NCBI RefSeq assembly: GCF_913055835.1
Contig: NZ_CAJXKQ010000019.1
Location: 1-64,000, forward strand
Source: an uncultured Marinobacter sp.
GTDB taxonomy: Bacteria; Pseudomonadota; Gammaproteobacteria; Pseudomonadales; Oleiphilaceae
Reading direction: 5' to 3'
DNA: 64,000 nucleotides
In this document: positions 28,788 to 37,434 of the stretch, in pieces
Layout: every line of letters starts with the position of its first letter
Numbering within the stretch: position 1 is the stretch's first letter
The notes under the pieces: model-generated
Told to the model about the DNA's origin: nothing
Seen by the model: the letters and a program-made list of their open reading frames with translations, nothing else
The model's database searches: none
Translations under genes and position numbers: made by a program

Positions 28788-29888
28788 ATGACAGAGCTGC
28801 GCGACCTGACGCCTCATACCGCGATTACAAACGAGCAAAGCGGTCGTGATAGTCGCCAGCGCAGGCTTTTGCGGACCTTCCTTCCGGAACTCGTTGGCCT
28901 TGAGCGACTGCTGGCAGAAGCGCCGGGACTCGTAACCACGCAAGTGGTTGAGCGTGTCGCCATGAGGGATCTGTCGCTGCCTATCTACCGGGTTGATATC
29001 GGCTCATCCCGGCCCGACGTGCCGGTGGTTCTGATTGTCGGCGGCGTCCATGGGCTGGAGCGCATTGGTAGCCAGGTGGTGATGGCCTGGTTGAAGTCTC
29101 TGCTCGCCCGAGTGAGCTGGGACGAGCATCTGGCGGGGTTGTTGCAGAAGGTACGGATTACCCTTTTGCCTATTCTCAATCCCGGCGGCATGTACCTGAA
29201 CCAGCGCAGCAATCCCAATGGCGTGGATTTGATGCGGAACGCGCCGATTACCGCCCAGGACCGTAGCGCGTTCCTGCTTGGCGGGCAGCGGATTTCCCCC
29301 CGATTACCCTGGTACACCGGCGATCCCGAACAGGGTATGGAAGCTGAAAACCAGGCACTTGAGGCGGTGATCGAGGAATTGCTGCCGGGGCGGCCATTCA
29401 GTGTCGCGCTGGACTGTCACTCAGGTTTTGGCATGCAGGATCAGATCTGGTTCCCTTATGCTTACCGACGCCGACCCATGCGTCGAGTTGCTTCGGTAAT
29501 GGCACTGAAACTGATCTGGGAGCAGGCCTACCCTAACCACGACTACCGGTTTGAGCCCCAGTCCCGACACTACCTGACCCATGGTGATTTGTGGGACTAC
29601 TTCTACAAGCAGGTCAATCGTGAAAATGCCGGTGTTTTCCTGCCTCTCACCCTGGAAATGGGTTCCTGGCGGTGGATCCGCAAGCGCCCACGCCAGCTGT
29701 TGCGGCTGGACGGCTTTTTCAATCCCCAGGCTCCCCATCGCCACAAGCGGGTCTTGCGCAGCCATCTGGCCTGGATGGACTTTCTGGTTAACGCCGCGGC
29801 CAGCCACGAAAACTGGTTGCCGGTGCGGGAAGAGGAGTCCATGCTGAGGGAAGCCGCGATCATGCACTGGTATCGCGATTCTCACTAG
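28788..29888 (+). CDS. M14-family zinc carboxypeptidase/succinylglutamate desuccinylase-like protein
   Basis: Protein of 366 aa with the metal site of zinc carboxypeptidases: VGGVHGLERIGS (His-x-x-Glu) and VALDCHSGFG (third ligand His). LLPILNPGGMYLNQRSNPNGVDLMRN is a recognisable M14 substrate-binding block with the Asn-Arg type pattern. There is no signal peptide, so it is likely cytoplasmic. The substrate is unknown. The alpha/beta hydrolase gene follows 41 bp later. Confidence 0.85.
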   Translation: MTELRDLTPHTAITNEQSGRDSRQRRLLRTFLPELVGLERLLAEAPGLVTTQVVERVAMRDLSLPIYRVDIGSSRPDVPVVLIVGGVHGLERIGSQVVMAWLKSLLARVSWDEHLAGLLQKVRITLLPILNPGGMYLNQRSNPNGVDLMRNAPITAQDRSAFLLGGQRISPRLPWYTGDPEQGMEAENQALEAVIEELLPGRPFSVALDCHSGFGMQDQIWFPYAYRRRPMRRVASVMALKLIWEQAYPNHDYRFEPQSRHYLTHGDLWDYFYKQVNRENAGVFLPLTLEMGSWRWIRKRPRQLLRLDGFFNPQAPHRHKRVLRSHLAWMDFLVNAAASHENWLPVREEESMLREAAIMHWYRDSH

Positions 29889-29929
29889 CGATTCAGTGGG
29901 TCCCGGCATTTATCAAACGGAACACTCAT

Positions 29930-30754
29930 ATGCACTGGATTCTGTTACGGGGGCTGACGCGGGAACACGGGCACTGGGGAAGCTTTCCGGAGCGCCTGCG
30001 GGAGGTATTTCCGGATCACCAGTTCCACGTGGTCGATCTGCCAGGCACGGGCGTGCGCTATCGGGATGAGAGTCCCGCAAATATAGCGGCTATTCGGGAG
30101 CAGGTTTCCGGTCAGGTCAGTCATATTCCTGGTCCTTTCAGTATCCTGGCACTCTCGATGGGCGGCATGGTGGCACTGGATTGGGCCCAGCACGCGCTTG
30201 AAGGCCAGATCCAGAATCTCGTCCTGATCAATACCAGCTCCGGCTTCAGCGCACCCTGGCAACGCATGCGGCTGGGAGTCTGGCCCAGGGTGCTGCGCTT
30301 GTTGTGTCGCCGGGAGTTGTTTGATCGCGAACGGGACATTCTCCGGCTCACTTCTAATCGTGAGGTGCCCTTATCACTGGCAAAACAGTGGTACAGCATT
30401 CAGCGACAGCGCCCCGTGCATCCGCGGAATGCCCTGAATCAGCTGACCGCAGCAGCCCGCTACAAGCCTCGCCACAAGCGTCCGATGCCAGACGCCCTGT
30501 TGCTGGCCAGCCGGGGTGACCGTATTGTCCATTGGCGTTGCAGTGCAGCGTTGGAAGAACGCTGGCAATGGACCATGAAACTGCACCCGGATGCAGGCCA
30601 TGATCTCCCACTGGATGACGCTGAGTGGGTCATCGAACAGATACGCAACTGGCTGCCCCGGCAACCCTGGTTGCTTGACGCAACCGTTCTTTCCGGTCAG
30701 TCTTTCCGTTTTGAACCGCCAAAGCTGCCTCTCAATAAGGAACGGAGCCGATAA
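29930..30754 (+). CDS. Alpha/beta hydrolase
   Basis: Serine hydrolase of 274 aa with nucleophile elbow ALSMGGMVAL, probable acid ASRGDRIVHW and catalytic His PDAGHDLPLDD. It lacks a signal peptide. The early WILLRGLTREHGHWGSFPE replaces the usual HG oxyanion motif by RGL. The substrate is not known. The GST gene starts only 2 bp after its stop codon, so the two are probably cotranscribed. Confidence 0.85.
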   Translation: MHWILLRGLTREHGHWGSFPERLREVFPDHQFHVVDLPGTGVRYRDESPANIAAIREQVSGQVSHIPGPFSILALSMGGMVALDWAQHALEGQIQNLVLINTSSGFSAPWQRMRLGVWPRVLRLLCRRELFDRERDILRLTSNREVPLSLAKQWYSIQRQRPVHPRNALNQLTAAARYKPRHKRPMPDALLLASRGDRIVHWRCSAALEERWQWTMKLHPDAGHDLPLDDAEWVIEQIRNWLPRQPWLLDATVLSGQSFRFEPPKLPLNKERSR

Positions 30755-30756
30755 TA

Positions 30757-31374
30757 ATGAAAATCTTCGAAACCAGAACCGCCCCCAATCCACGCCGCGT
30801 GCGCATGTTCATGGCCGAGAAAGGTCTGCTGGACAAGGCCGAATTCGTCGAGATCGACCTGCAGAAGGGTGAGAACCTGACCCCGGAATACACAGCCCGG
30901 AACCCGATGAAAAAGGTTCCGGTGATGGAGCTTGATGACGGCACCTGCATTGCCGAGACCATGGCGATCTGCCGTTATTTCGAAGAAAGCTACCCGGACA
31001 CGCCCACCCTGCTGGGTGACACCCCGCTGGAAAAAGCACAGCTTGAGCAGTGGCTGCGCTGGATTGAATACTACTTCTTCATGCCCACCGGCATGTGTTT
31101 CCAGCACACCACCGGCTATTTCAAGGACCGCATGAACCCGATCAAGGAATGGGGCGAGGAGTGCGGCAAGAACGTCGAGAAGTTCATGCATTTCCTCGAC
31201 AAGCAGCTCGAGGGTAAAGAGTACATCTGCTGCGACCGGTTCACGGCCGCCGACATCAATGCCTTTACCACTGTGGCCTTTGCCCGCGTCGTCGGTATCC
31301 GCATCCAGCCCGAGCAGACCAACCTGCAGGCCTGGTACGACCGCATCAAGGCCCGTCCGTCTGCCCAGGCCTGA
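30757..31374 (+). CDS. Glutathione S-transferase
   Basis: Protein of 205 aa. The N-terminal thioredoxin-like domain has KIFETRTAPNPRRVRMFM and the cis-Pro region KKVPVMELDDG-TCIAETMAI; the C-terminal domain is helical (LRWIEYYFFMPTGMCF). It differs clearly from the GST at 22.5-23.3 kb. A DUF4202 gene follows 36 bp later. Confidence 0.92.
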   Translation: MKIFETRTAPNPRRVRMFMAEKGLLDKAEFVEIDLQKGENLTPEYTARNPMKKVPVMELDDGTCIAETMAICRYFEESYPDTPTLLGDTPLEKAQLEQWLRWIEYYFFMPTGMCFQHTTGYFKDRMNPIKEWGEECGKNVEKFMHFLDKQLEGKEYICCDRFTAADINAFTTVAFARVVGIRIQPEQTNLQAWYDRIKARPSAQA

Positions 31375-31410
31375 GGCCGGGGCTATCCGGTAACCGCAAG
31401 AGAGAGATTA

Positions 31411-32025
31411 ATGACCACAACGGATTCAAGACTCCAGTGCGCGCTGGCGGCGATCGACGCGGCGAACCAGGCCGATCCCAACCTGGAACCTTTTGGCGAC
31501 GAACGCCTGCCCAAGGAATACGCCTACAGCCTGCACATGACCCGCTGGCTGTTCGAGCTTGAATCCGCCCCTTCCGAACGCATGCAGATCGCCTGCCGCG
31601 CCCAGCACATCGAGCGCTGGACCATGCCCCGCAAGGACTATCCGGAGGGCCGGAAAGCCTATTACCAGTGGCGCCAGGCCTGTGGCCGGATGCACGGCCG
31701 CCGGGCCGCCGAGATCATGGCGAACTGTGGCTATCCGCCGGCGGAGTGCGAGAGGGTGGAGACCATCCTGACCAAACGTGAATTGCGCAAGGATGCCGAC
31801 ACTCAGCTCCTGGAAGACGTGGCCTGCATGGTCTTCCTGGAGAAGTACTTTGCGGATTTCTACGAAGAGAAAGCCGACTACGACCGGGATAAATGGCTGC
31901 GCATCGTGCGCCGGACCTGGGGCAAGATGTCGACCCGCGCCCACGAAGCCGCGCTTAAATTGGCCGAAGGCATGCCCGCACATTTGCTGGCCCTGTTGCA
32001 GGAGGCTCTGGCCGGCGACAGCTAG
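31411..32025 (+). CDS. DUF4202 family protein
   Basis: Protein of 204 aa that I recognise as the DUF4202 family (His-rich, HD-domain-like helical fold: SLHMTRWLFELE, RAQHIERWTMPRKDYP, MVFLEKYFADFYEE). His and Glu/Asp residues in these segments could bind a metal. No function is established. The stop is 118 bp before the iron-type response regulator, whose promoter lies in that gap. Confidence 0.82.
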   Translation: MTTTDSRLQCALAAIDAANQADPNLEPFGDERLPKEYAYSLHMTRWLFELESAPSERMQIACRAQHIERWTMPRKDYPEGRKAYYQWRQACGRMHGRRAAEIMANCGYPPAECERVETILTKRELRKDADTQLLEDVACMVFLEKYFADFYEEKADYDRDKWLRIVRRTWGKMSTRAHEAALKLAEGMPAHLLALLQEALAGDS

Positions 32026-32083
32026 GACGACTCGGATTCGCCCGCCTGAGCCGTTTTTCAGGCCTTCCGGGAATAACCGGGGG

Positions 32084-32113
32084 TTGCTGTTATGATTACT
32101 CTTTTCATATGAT
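32084..32113 (+). promoter_or_regulatory. Candidate promoter of the two-component operon
   Basis: TTGCTG (32084-32089) and TATGAT (32108-32113) with an 18-bp spacer, 30 bp before the response regulator ATG. The -10 lies within the Fur-type box and the long palindrome described separately, so a bound repressor would block it. Confidence 0.45.
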
Positions 32114-32135
32114 AACGATTCTCATATGAAAAGAG
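32099..32135. promoter_or_regulatory. Fur-type box inside a 14-bp perfect palindrome
   Basis: The arms ctcttttcatatga (32099-32112) and tcatatgaaaagag (32122-32135) are perfectly complementary around a 9-bp centre. Inside, 32109-32125 (complement atgagaatcgttatcat) agrees at 15 of 17 positions with the corresponding part of the Fur consensus atgataatcattatcat. Its position over the -10 and just before the response regulator start predicts iron-dependent repression. Confidence 0.65.
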
Positions 32136-32142
32136 CAGTGCC

Positions 32143-32847
32143 ATGCGCGTCAGTGACCGAAACAAACCCCGGGTTCTAATTGTCGAAGACGATCCCACCC
32201 TCAACCACCAGATCACCAGCCTCCTGGTATCCAGAGGGTACAGTGCCCACTCCTGCTACGAGGGCGAAGGCGGGCTGATGTCGGCGCTCAGCCAGCGCTT
32301 CGATCTGATCCTGCTGGATGTTCTTCTGCCCCGGATTGATGGTTTCGAGGTTCTCAATCGCCTGCGCAAAACCCATCAGACCCCGGTGATCATGTTGACC
32401 GCCTGCGGCGCCGAAGAGGAGCGTATTCTCGGTTACAGCAGCGGTGCTGATGACTACATGCCCAAGCCCTTCAGCTTCACCGAGCTGATGCTGCGAATCG
32501 AAGCCTTGCTCAAACGCACGATGGGCAGCAGGGATCAGCGCGCAGACCCGGATACCCTCACCGTTGGGCCGTTAACATTGAATCGCCCGGCACTGTCGGT
32601 GCATTTTGGCCAGACCCCGGTGACGCTCACCCAGATCCAGTTCCGCCTGCTGTGGATCCTGCTCCGGCATCAGGGTGAGACCCTCAGCAAACCCTATCTG
32701 TACCAGGTGGTGCTCGAGCGGGAATTCAGCCGGTACGATCGCAGCCTGGACATGCATCTGAGCCGGGTGCGGCGCAAGCTGGTGGAAGCCGGAATGCAGC
32801 CTGACCGCCTGCAAACCCAGCACGGCAAGGGATACTGCTTCCAGTGA
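32143..32847 (+). CDS. OmpR-family response regulator (PfeR/PirR-like, iron-linked)
   Basis: Transcription factor of 234 aa: a receiver domain with Asp59 in LDVLLPRIDG, the acidic pair EDDP near the N-terminus and Lys in PKPFSF, then a winged-helix DNA-binding domain (about 140-234, TQIQFRLLWILLRHQGE...SRYDRSLDMHLSRVRRKL). It is preceded by a Fur-type box and shares a GTGA overlap with the histidine kinase gene. Its place before a TonB receptor gene resembles the PfeRS/PirRS systems that induce siderophore receptors in Pseudomonas. Targets inferred here are the receptor and asb promoters. Confidence 0.9.
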   Translation: MRVSDRNKPRVLIVEDDPTLNHQITSLLVSRGYSAHSCYEGEGGLMSALSQRFDLILLDVLLPRIDGFEVLNRLRKTHQTPVIMLTACGAEEERILGYSSGADDYMPKPFSFTELMLRIEALLKRTMGSRDQRADPDTLTVGPLTLNRPALSVHFGQTPVTLTQIQFRLLWILLRHQGETLSKPYLYQVVLEREFSRYDRSLDMHLSRVRRKLVEAGMQPDRLQTQHGKGYCFQ

Positions 32848-34196
32848 ATCGCCGCCTGTTGTGGAAGCTCTGCGCCACGGTTGCCCTGGGAACCCTGGCT
32901 TTAGTCTGGACCATTTCGTTCCTGGGCGCCGAGACGGAACAGAAGATGAGTTTCATCGCCGAGGAGCACCAGCAGACCATTGAGTCCTGGGGCCGGACCG
33001 CCGAGCGGCTCTATCAGTCCGGGGATGAACAGGCGCTTGCGCGTTGGCTGGAAGAACTTCAGGCGCAGGAACAGACCTGGGCCGCGGTGGTTCGCTCGGA
33101 TATCCGGCCCCTGGCCGGCAGCCGCCTGACCGATCGCTTCCGGGAGGGGTTCCGGCTGGGGCGGAGCGTGGAGTGGAAAATCCACCTCTACTTCTCCGAA
33201 AACCCCATCATGGAAGTGACCTTCGCCGACCCGGCCATCCACTTCCTGGTGTTATTGCCGGACCGGATGCGTCCGGGCACCTACCTGCCGCAAGTCAAGC
33301 TGATGCTCAAGGTGGCCCTGCCGCTGGCGGTGCTGGTGATCCTTTGCCTGGTGATCTATCGACACCTGATGTCGCCCCTGCGCCAGCTTGAAATCGCCAC
33401 CCGCCAGTTTACCGAGGGTAACCTGGGCGTGCGGGTGAGGGCGCTGCTGGGCAACCGCAATGATGAACTCGCGGCGTTGGCGGAGACCTTCGACCGCATG
33501 GCCGAGCGTACCGGTAATCTGATTCTGACCCAACGACGGTTGATCGCCGATCTTTCCCACGAGCTGCGTACACCGCTTGCCCGGATCGAAATGGCGGTGA
33601 GTTGCGTGCAGGAAGGCATCGACACCCAGCATCTCTTACCGCGTATCCAGCGGGAGTGCGGCATCATGCGCAATCTGGTTGAGGATACCCTCACGCTGGC
33701 CTGGCTGGAGAACGAAAAACCCAGTCTGGGTGAAGAGACTCTGGACCTGACGGACCTTCTGGACAGCATCCTGGACGATGCCCGATACGAATTTCCGGAC
33801 CATACCCTGGTGGCCGAGCTGCCGGACAAAGCCGAGCTCAGGGGCAGCAGTCATCGTGCCCTGGCCCAGGCCATAGAAAACGTGGTCCGCAACGCCTGCA
33901 ATTACACGCCCGTGGGCGGCACAGTCCGAATCACTCTGCGGGCCGACCAACGAGGCTACACCCTGGAGGTGGCAGACCAGGGGCCCGGTGTGTCCGCTGA
34001 CCAGCTGGAACTCATTTTCAAACCGTTTTTCCGTGCGGCGAAGGCGCGGGGCTATCGGCCGTCCGGGCACGGTCTCGGCCTTTCGCTGGCAAGACGTCAG
34101 GTTGAGGCCACCGGCGGCTGGATCCGGGCCGAGAATCGTGCCGCTGGTGGGCTGCTGATGCGGCTTTGGTTACCGATGAATGGAATTGAGAATTAG
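32844..34196 (+). CDS. Sensor histidine kinase of the iron locus
   Basis: Membrane kinase of 450 aa starting at GTG 32844, overlapping the regulator's stop codon. Layout: helix 1 (about 5-27), a short periplasmic sensing loop (about 28-155), helix 2 (about 157-176), HAMP (RQLEIATRQFTEGNLGVRV), dimerisation and phosphoacceptor motif LSHELRTPLAR with His239, then an ATPase domain with NACNYTPVGG (N box), DQGPGVS and GHGLGLSLA. The periplasmic part probably senses ferric siderophore or receptor state; the ligand is inferred from context only. Confidence 0.9.
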   Translation: MNRRLLWKLCATVALGTLALVWTISFLGAETEQKMSFIAEEHQQTIESWGRTAERLYQSGDEQALARWLEELQAQEQTWAAVVRSDIRPLAGSRLTDRFREGFRLGRSVEWKIHLYFSENPIMEVTFADPAIHFLVLLPDRMRPGTYLPQVKLMLKVALPLAVLVILCLVIYRHLMSPLRQLEIATRQFTEGNLGVRVRALLGNRNDELAALAETFDRMAERTGNLILTQRRLIADLSHELRTPLARIEMAVSCVQEGIDTQHLLPRIQRECGIMRNLVEDTLTLAWLENEKPSLGEETLDLTDLLDSILDDARYEFPDHTLVAELPDKAELRGSSHRALAQAIENVVRNACNYTPVGGTVRITLRADQRGYTLEVADQGPGVSADQLELIFKPFFRAAKARGYRPSGHGLGLSLARRQVEATGGWIRAENRAAGGLLMRLWLPMNGIEN

Positions 34197-34201
34197 TAAC
34201 A

Positions 34202-34243
34202 AATGTAAAAGTTCTTCACATTACCAAAACTTCAAACAAGAAT
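34202..34243 (+). promoter_or_regulatory. TonB receptor promoter with shared 20-bp element
   Basis: The element aatgtaaaagttcttcacat (34202-34221) contains a -35-like TTCACA (34215-34220), followed after 17 bp by AAGAAT (34238-34243). The same element, aatgtaaaa-N4-ttcacat, with the same 17-bp spacing to a -10-like hexamer, occurs before asbA on the other strand. The first copy is close to a palindrome (aatgtaaa/ttcacatt). It is probably an activator site, best explained by the adjacent response regulator. Confidence 0.6.
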
Positions 34244-34293
34244 GTGCGCCAAATAGGAATTAATCGCATTATCTGCATTAAACGGAGCGCACA
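34243..34293 (+). promoter_or_regulatory. Possible leader hairpin over the TonB receptor start
   Basis: tgtgcgc (34243-34249) pairs with gcgcaca (34287-34293), the latter covering the end of the ribosome site region (ggag 34284-34287) and the A of the start codon. The enclosed 37 bases are AT-rich and include a weak Fur-like half match (34256-34273). It may damp translation or be chance. Confidence 0.3.
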
Positions 34294-36278
34294 TGAGCAC
34301 CCAGAAAACCCTGACCAAGGCCCGTCCCGACGTCCGCTGCAAGCCCCTCTGCCTGGCGATCGCTGCCCTGATGGCCAGCCCCCTGGCGCTGGCCCAGAGT
34401 GAGGCCGAGTCCCTCAAGCCGATCGAAGTGACCGCCGACCGCACGTCGGATAGTGATGCGGTGGTCACCGAAGAGCGAATCGAGCGGTACCAGGCCAGCG
34501 ATCTGGAGGATGTATTTGCCGGTCAGCCCGAGGTAGCGGTTGGTGGCTCCGTCGGCATCGCCCAGAAGGTCTATGTTCGGGGTATCGAGGATCCGCTGTT
34601 GAACGTCACCATCGACGGTGCCACCCAGGCCGGCGCCCTGTTCCATCACACCGGCCGTCTGGCAGTGGAGCCGGAATTGCTCAAGCGGGTTGAGGTGGAA
34701 GCCGGCGCGGGCCGGGCCACCTCCGGCGCCGGAGCTCTAGGGGGTGCCATCCGGTTTGTCACCAAGGATCCGGAAGACCTGCTGCGCCCGGGCGAGCAGG
34801 TGGGCGCCCTGGTGAAGCTTGGTTCCTTCTCGAACACCGACGGTTACCGGGCCAGCACCACGCTGTTTGGTCGCCTGAATGACCGCTGGAGCACTCTGGT
34901 GTCAGTTAACCAGAGTGATCACGAGCGCTTCGAGGACGGCGACGGTAATGAAATTCCGGGCACCGACGCCCGTCAGCAGCTCGGCTTCGCCAAGGTCGTC
35001 GGGCAGCTCCCGGGCGACCAGACCCTGAAACTGAGCCATGAGGTTCGTACCGATGAGGGCGAGCGACCGCAGCGCCCCCAGTGGCAGATCAGTGGGTTCA
35101 ACCCGCTGTATGACCTGGACGGTCGCCGCGACACCACCACCGTGAACTATGGCTTTGCACCGGCGGCCAACCCGCTCGTGGACCTGGGCCTGACCGTGTA
35201 TTACACCGAGTCCGAGCTGGAACAGAACGTGGTCAATCGCTGGGGGCGCTATTTTGGCTTTACCCGCAGCATCGGTGGGGATCTTCGCAACAGCTCCGAG
35301 CTGGGCAGCCATACTCTGACCTACGGGGTGGACTATCGCGAGGACAGGGTCAATGCTGGCGGTGCCGCCGATCGTCGGGCCGAGGAAGAGAGCGGAACCG
35401 TTACCGGCGTCTATCTGCAGGATGATTACTGGGTCACTGACCATCTTCTGCTGAGCGCCGGTGTGCGATACGACGACTACCAGCTCGACGACAACAACGA
35501 CCAGAGTTTCAGTGAAAACGACGTCAGCCCCAACGCCAACGTTGCCTGGGAAGTGATCGATGGCCTGACCCTGAAGGCCGGCTACGCGGAAGCCTTCCGA
35601 GGCCCGAGCACCCACGACACCTTCAAGATCGATCGGGCCCAGAACGATCCGGATCTGAAGGGCGAGAAGGCGACGAACCGGGAAGTGGGTTTTGATTACA
35701 TCTACCGCAACTTTACGCTCTCCGGTGAGGTCTATCGCTCGGAAATCCAGGATGCCATTGCCGATCCGCTGTTCGGGCCGGTGATCTACCAGAACATCGG
35801 CGACCTGGAATCCGATGGCTACCGCATCGGCACTACCTATCACTGGCAGGGTCTGCAGGCCGGACTGAGCCTCCACAGCAACGAGGCCGAGGTCAACGGC
35901 GAGCCGCTGACCGTCTACGTGCACAATCTGCTGGGCAACAGCATTGGCGACACCTGGGTGGCGGATCTGTCCTACCGCTGGGACCGCAACCTGGAGTTCG
36001 GCTGGCAGGGCCGCTTTGTCCAGGGTATCGACGATCTAGAAACCTCCGTCGGCACCATCGACAAGCCCGGTTATGGCGTACACGACCTGTTCGTGCACTG
36101 GCTGCCCACCGGCAACGAAGACCTGCGCCTGACCCTGACCGTCAAGAACGTGGGCGACAAGCAGTACATCGACCACGCCAGCAACGCGGACTACGAAAGC
36201 ATTCCCGGCTACGAGGGCGTGATTGGCCTGCCCGAACCCGGCCGGGATATCCGGCTTGGTCTGGCCCTGCGGCTCTGA
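34293..36278 (+). CDS. TonB-dependent siderophore receptor (putative petrobactin receptor)
   Basis: Outer-membrane receptor of 661 aa. A signal peptide ends ALA|QSEAE. The plug domain follows, with IEVTADR (TonB-box region), VYVRGIEDPLLNVTIDG and GAGALGGAIRF, then a beta-barrel of about 500 residues; the C-terminus ends with an aromatic-poor strand RDIRLGLALRL. It is the first gene of a receptor-binding protein-permease-ATPase operon beside asb genes, so ferric petrobactin is the most likely ligand, though no ligand motif can be read from the sequence. The binding protein gene starts 7 bp later. Confidence 0.92.
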   Translation: MSTQKTLTKARPDVRCKPLCLAIAALMASPLALAQSEAESLKPIEVTADRTSDSDAVVTEERIERYQASDLEDVFAGQPEVAVGGSVGIAQKVYVRGIEDPLLNVTIDGATQAGALFHHTGRLAVEPELLKRVEVEAGAGRATSGAGALGGAIRFVTKDPEDLLRPGEQVGALVKLGSFSNTDGYRASTTLFGRLNDRWSTLVSVNQSDHERFEDGDGNEIPGTDARQQLGFAKVVGQLPGDQTLKLSHEVRTDEGERPQRPQWQISGFNPLYDLDGRRDTTTVNYGFAPAANPLVDLGLTVYYTESELEQNVVNRWGRYFGFTRSIGGDLRNSSELGSHTLTYGVDYREDRVNAGGAADRRAEEESGTVTGVYLQDDYWVTDHLLLSAGVRYDDYQLDDNNDQSFSENDVSPNANVAWEVIDGLTLKAGYAEAFRGPSTHDTFKIDRAQNDPDLKGEKATNREVGFDYIYRNFTLSGEVYRSEIQDAIADPLFGPVIYQNIGDLESDGYRIGTTYHWQGLQAGLSLHSNEAEVNGEPLTVYVHNLLGNSIGDTWVADLSYRWDRNLEFGWQGRFVQGIDDLETSVGTIDKPGYGVHDLFVHWLPTGNEDLRLTLTVKNVGDKQYIDHASNADYESIPGYEGVIGLPEPGRDIRLGLALRL

Positions 36279-36285
36279 GGTCCCG

Positions 36286-37434
36286 ATGCGTCTGAATCCA
36301 TTGTATGCCGCCCTGTTGGGCGGCGCTTTGCTGTTGTCTGCATCCCTGGCCCAGGCGGCGAGAACGGTGACCGACCTGGCCGGACGCTCGGTCACCGTGC
36401 CCGATCAGGTTCAGCGGGTGGTGCTGGGAGAAAGTCGATACATACCGGCGCTGGCGATTCTCGAGGGCGATCAGGTGGTGGGTCGCCTGGCTGGCCTTCT
36501 CCCGGATTTTGAAAAAACCGATCCGGCAGGCTATGCCCAGTATCTGGAACGTTTTCCGGCCCTGGCCGAGGTGCCACGGGTGGGGCATGCCTCGGCCGAC
36601 AGCTTCAGTCTGGAGAGTGTCCTTGCCATGGGCGCGGATCTGGCCATTTTCAGTGTTGAGGGGCATGGTCCCGGCGCTCACAACCGGGCGCTGATCGACC
36701 GGCTGGAGCGGGCCGGTGTGGCGGTGGTGTTCGTGGACTTTCGTCAGGACGCGCTGGTGAATACCCCCAAAAGCATGAGAGTGCTGGGTGAGATTCTGGG
36801 CCGGGAGGCTGAAGCACGGCGCTTTAACGCCTTCTACCAACGCGAGCTGGCGCTGGTTACCGACGCGGTGAAAACGATTCCCCGGGACCAGTGGCCGACG
36901 GTGTTCCTGCACAGCCGCGTGGGCCTGCACGACAGCTGCTGCGAAACCATGGTTCACGGCATGATGGGCTTGTTTCTCGAAGCCGCCGGTGGCCGGAATG
37001 TCGCCGCCGATCGGATCCCCGGTGTCAGTGGTGTGCTGAACCTGGAATACCTGATCGCCGATCAGCCGGATCGCTACGTGGCGACCGCCATCGGATCCGG
37101 AGGCCTGGCAACGCCGATTCAGCAGCAACCTTACGTGGTGTTGGGTGCGGGCGTGTCGGAAACCACCGCCCGGCAGTCGCTGCAACGCATCACCAACCGT
37201 CCGGGACTGTCGGCGCTTAACGCGGTGCAGGAGCAGCGGGCGTTTGCGATCTGGCATCACTTCTACAACACACCGCTGAATGTGGTGGCCGTGCAGGCGT
37301 TGGCGCGCTGGTTCCATCCCGAACAGCTGGGCCACCTGGCACCGGAGCAGACCCTGGCGACGTTCTATGAGCAGTTTCAGCCCGTGCCGCTGAACGGCAC
37401 CTACTGGGTGGCCGCCAAGGGAGAGGCGCCATGA
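36286..37434 (+). CDS. Iron-siderophore ABC transporter, periplasmic binding protein
   Basis: Protein of 382 aa with a signal peptide (LLGGALLLSASLAQA|A) and a FecB/BtuF-type binding fold (TVTDLAGRSVTVPDQVQRVV; then the long connecting helix near RALIDRLERAGVAVVF). A Cys-Cys pair in HDSCCETMVHG is unusual. ATG 36286 follows a GAGG ribosome site just 7 bp after the receptor stop; a longer upstream frame lies inside the receptor gene. Expected to deliver ferric siderophore to the permease. Confidence 0.9.
   Translation: MRLNPLYAALLGGALLLSASLAQAARTVTDLAGRSVTVPDQVQRVVLGESRYIPALAILEGDQVVGRLAGLLPDFEKTDPAGYAQYLERFPALAEVPRVGHASADSFSLESVLAMGADLAIFSVEGHGPGAHNRALIDRLERAGVAVVFVDFRQDALVNTPKSMRVLGEILGREAEARRFNAFYQRELALVTDAVKTIPRDQWPTVFLHSRVGLHDSCCETMVHGMMGLFLEAAGGRNVAADRIPGVSGVLNLEYLIADQPDRYVATAIGSGGLATPIQQQPYVVLGAGVSETTARQSLQRITNRPGLSALNAVQEQRAFAIWHHFYNTPLNVVAVQALARWFHPEQLGHLAPEQTLATFYEQFQPVPLNGTYWVAAKGEAP

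Noticed and set aside
34202..34221. CRP/Vfr site in the TonB receptor promoter
   Set aside because: tgtaa and tcaca resemble the CRP half-sites, but the spacer is 7 rather than 6 bp and one half deviates (tgtaa for tgtga) in both copies. A dedicated regulator fits better.
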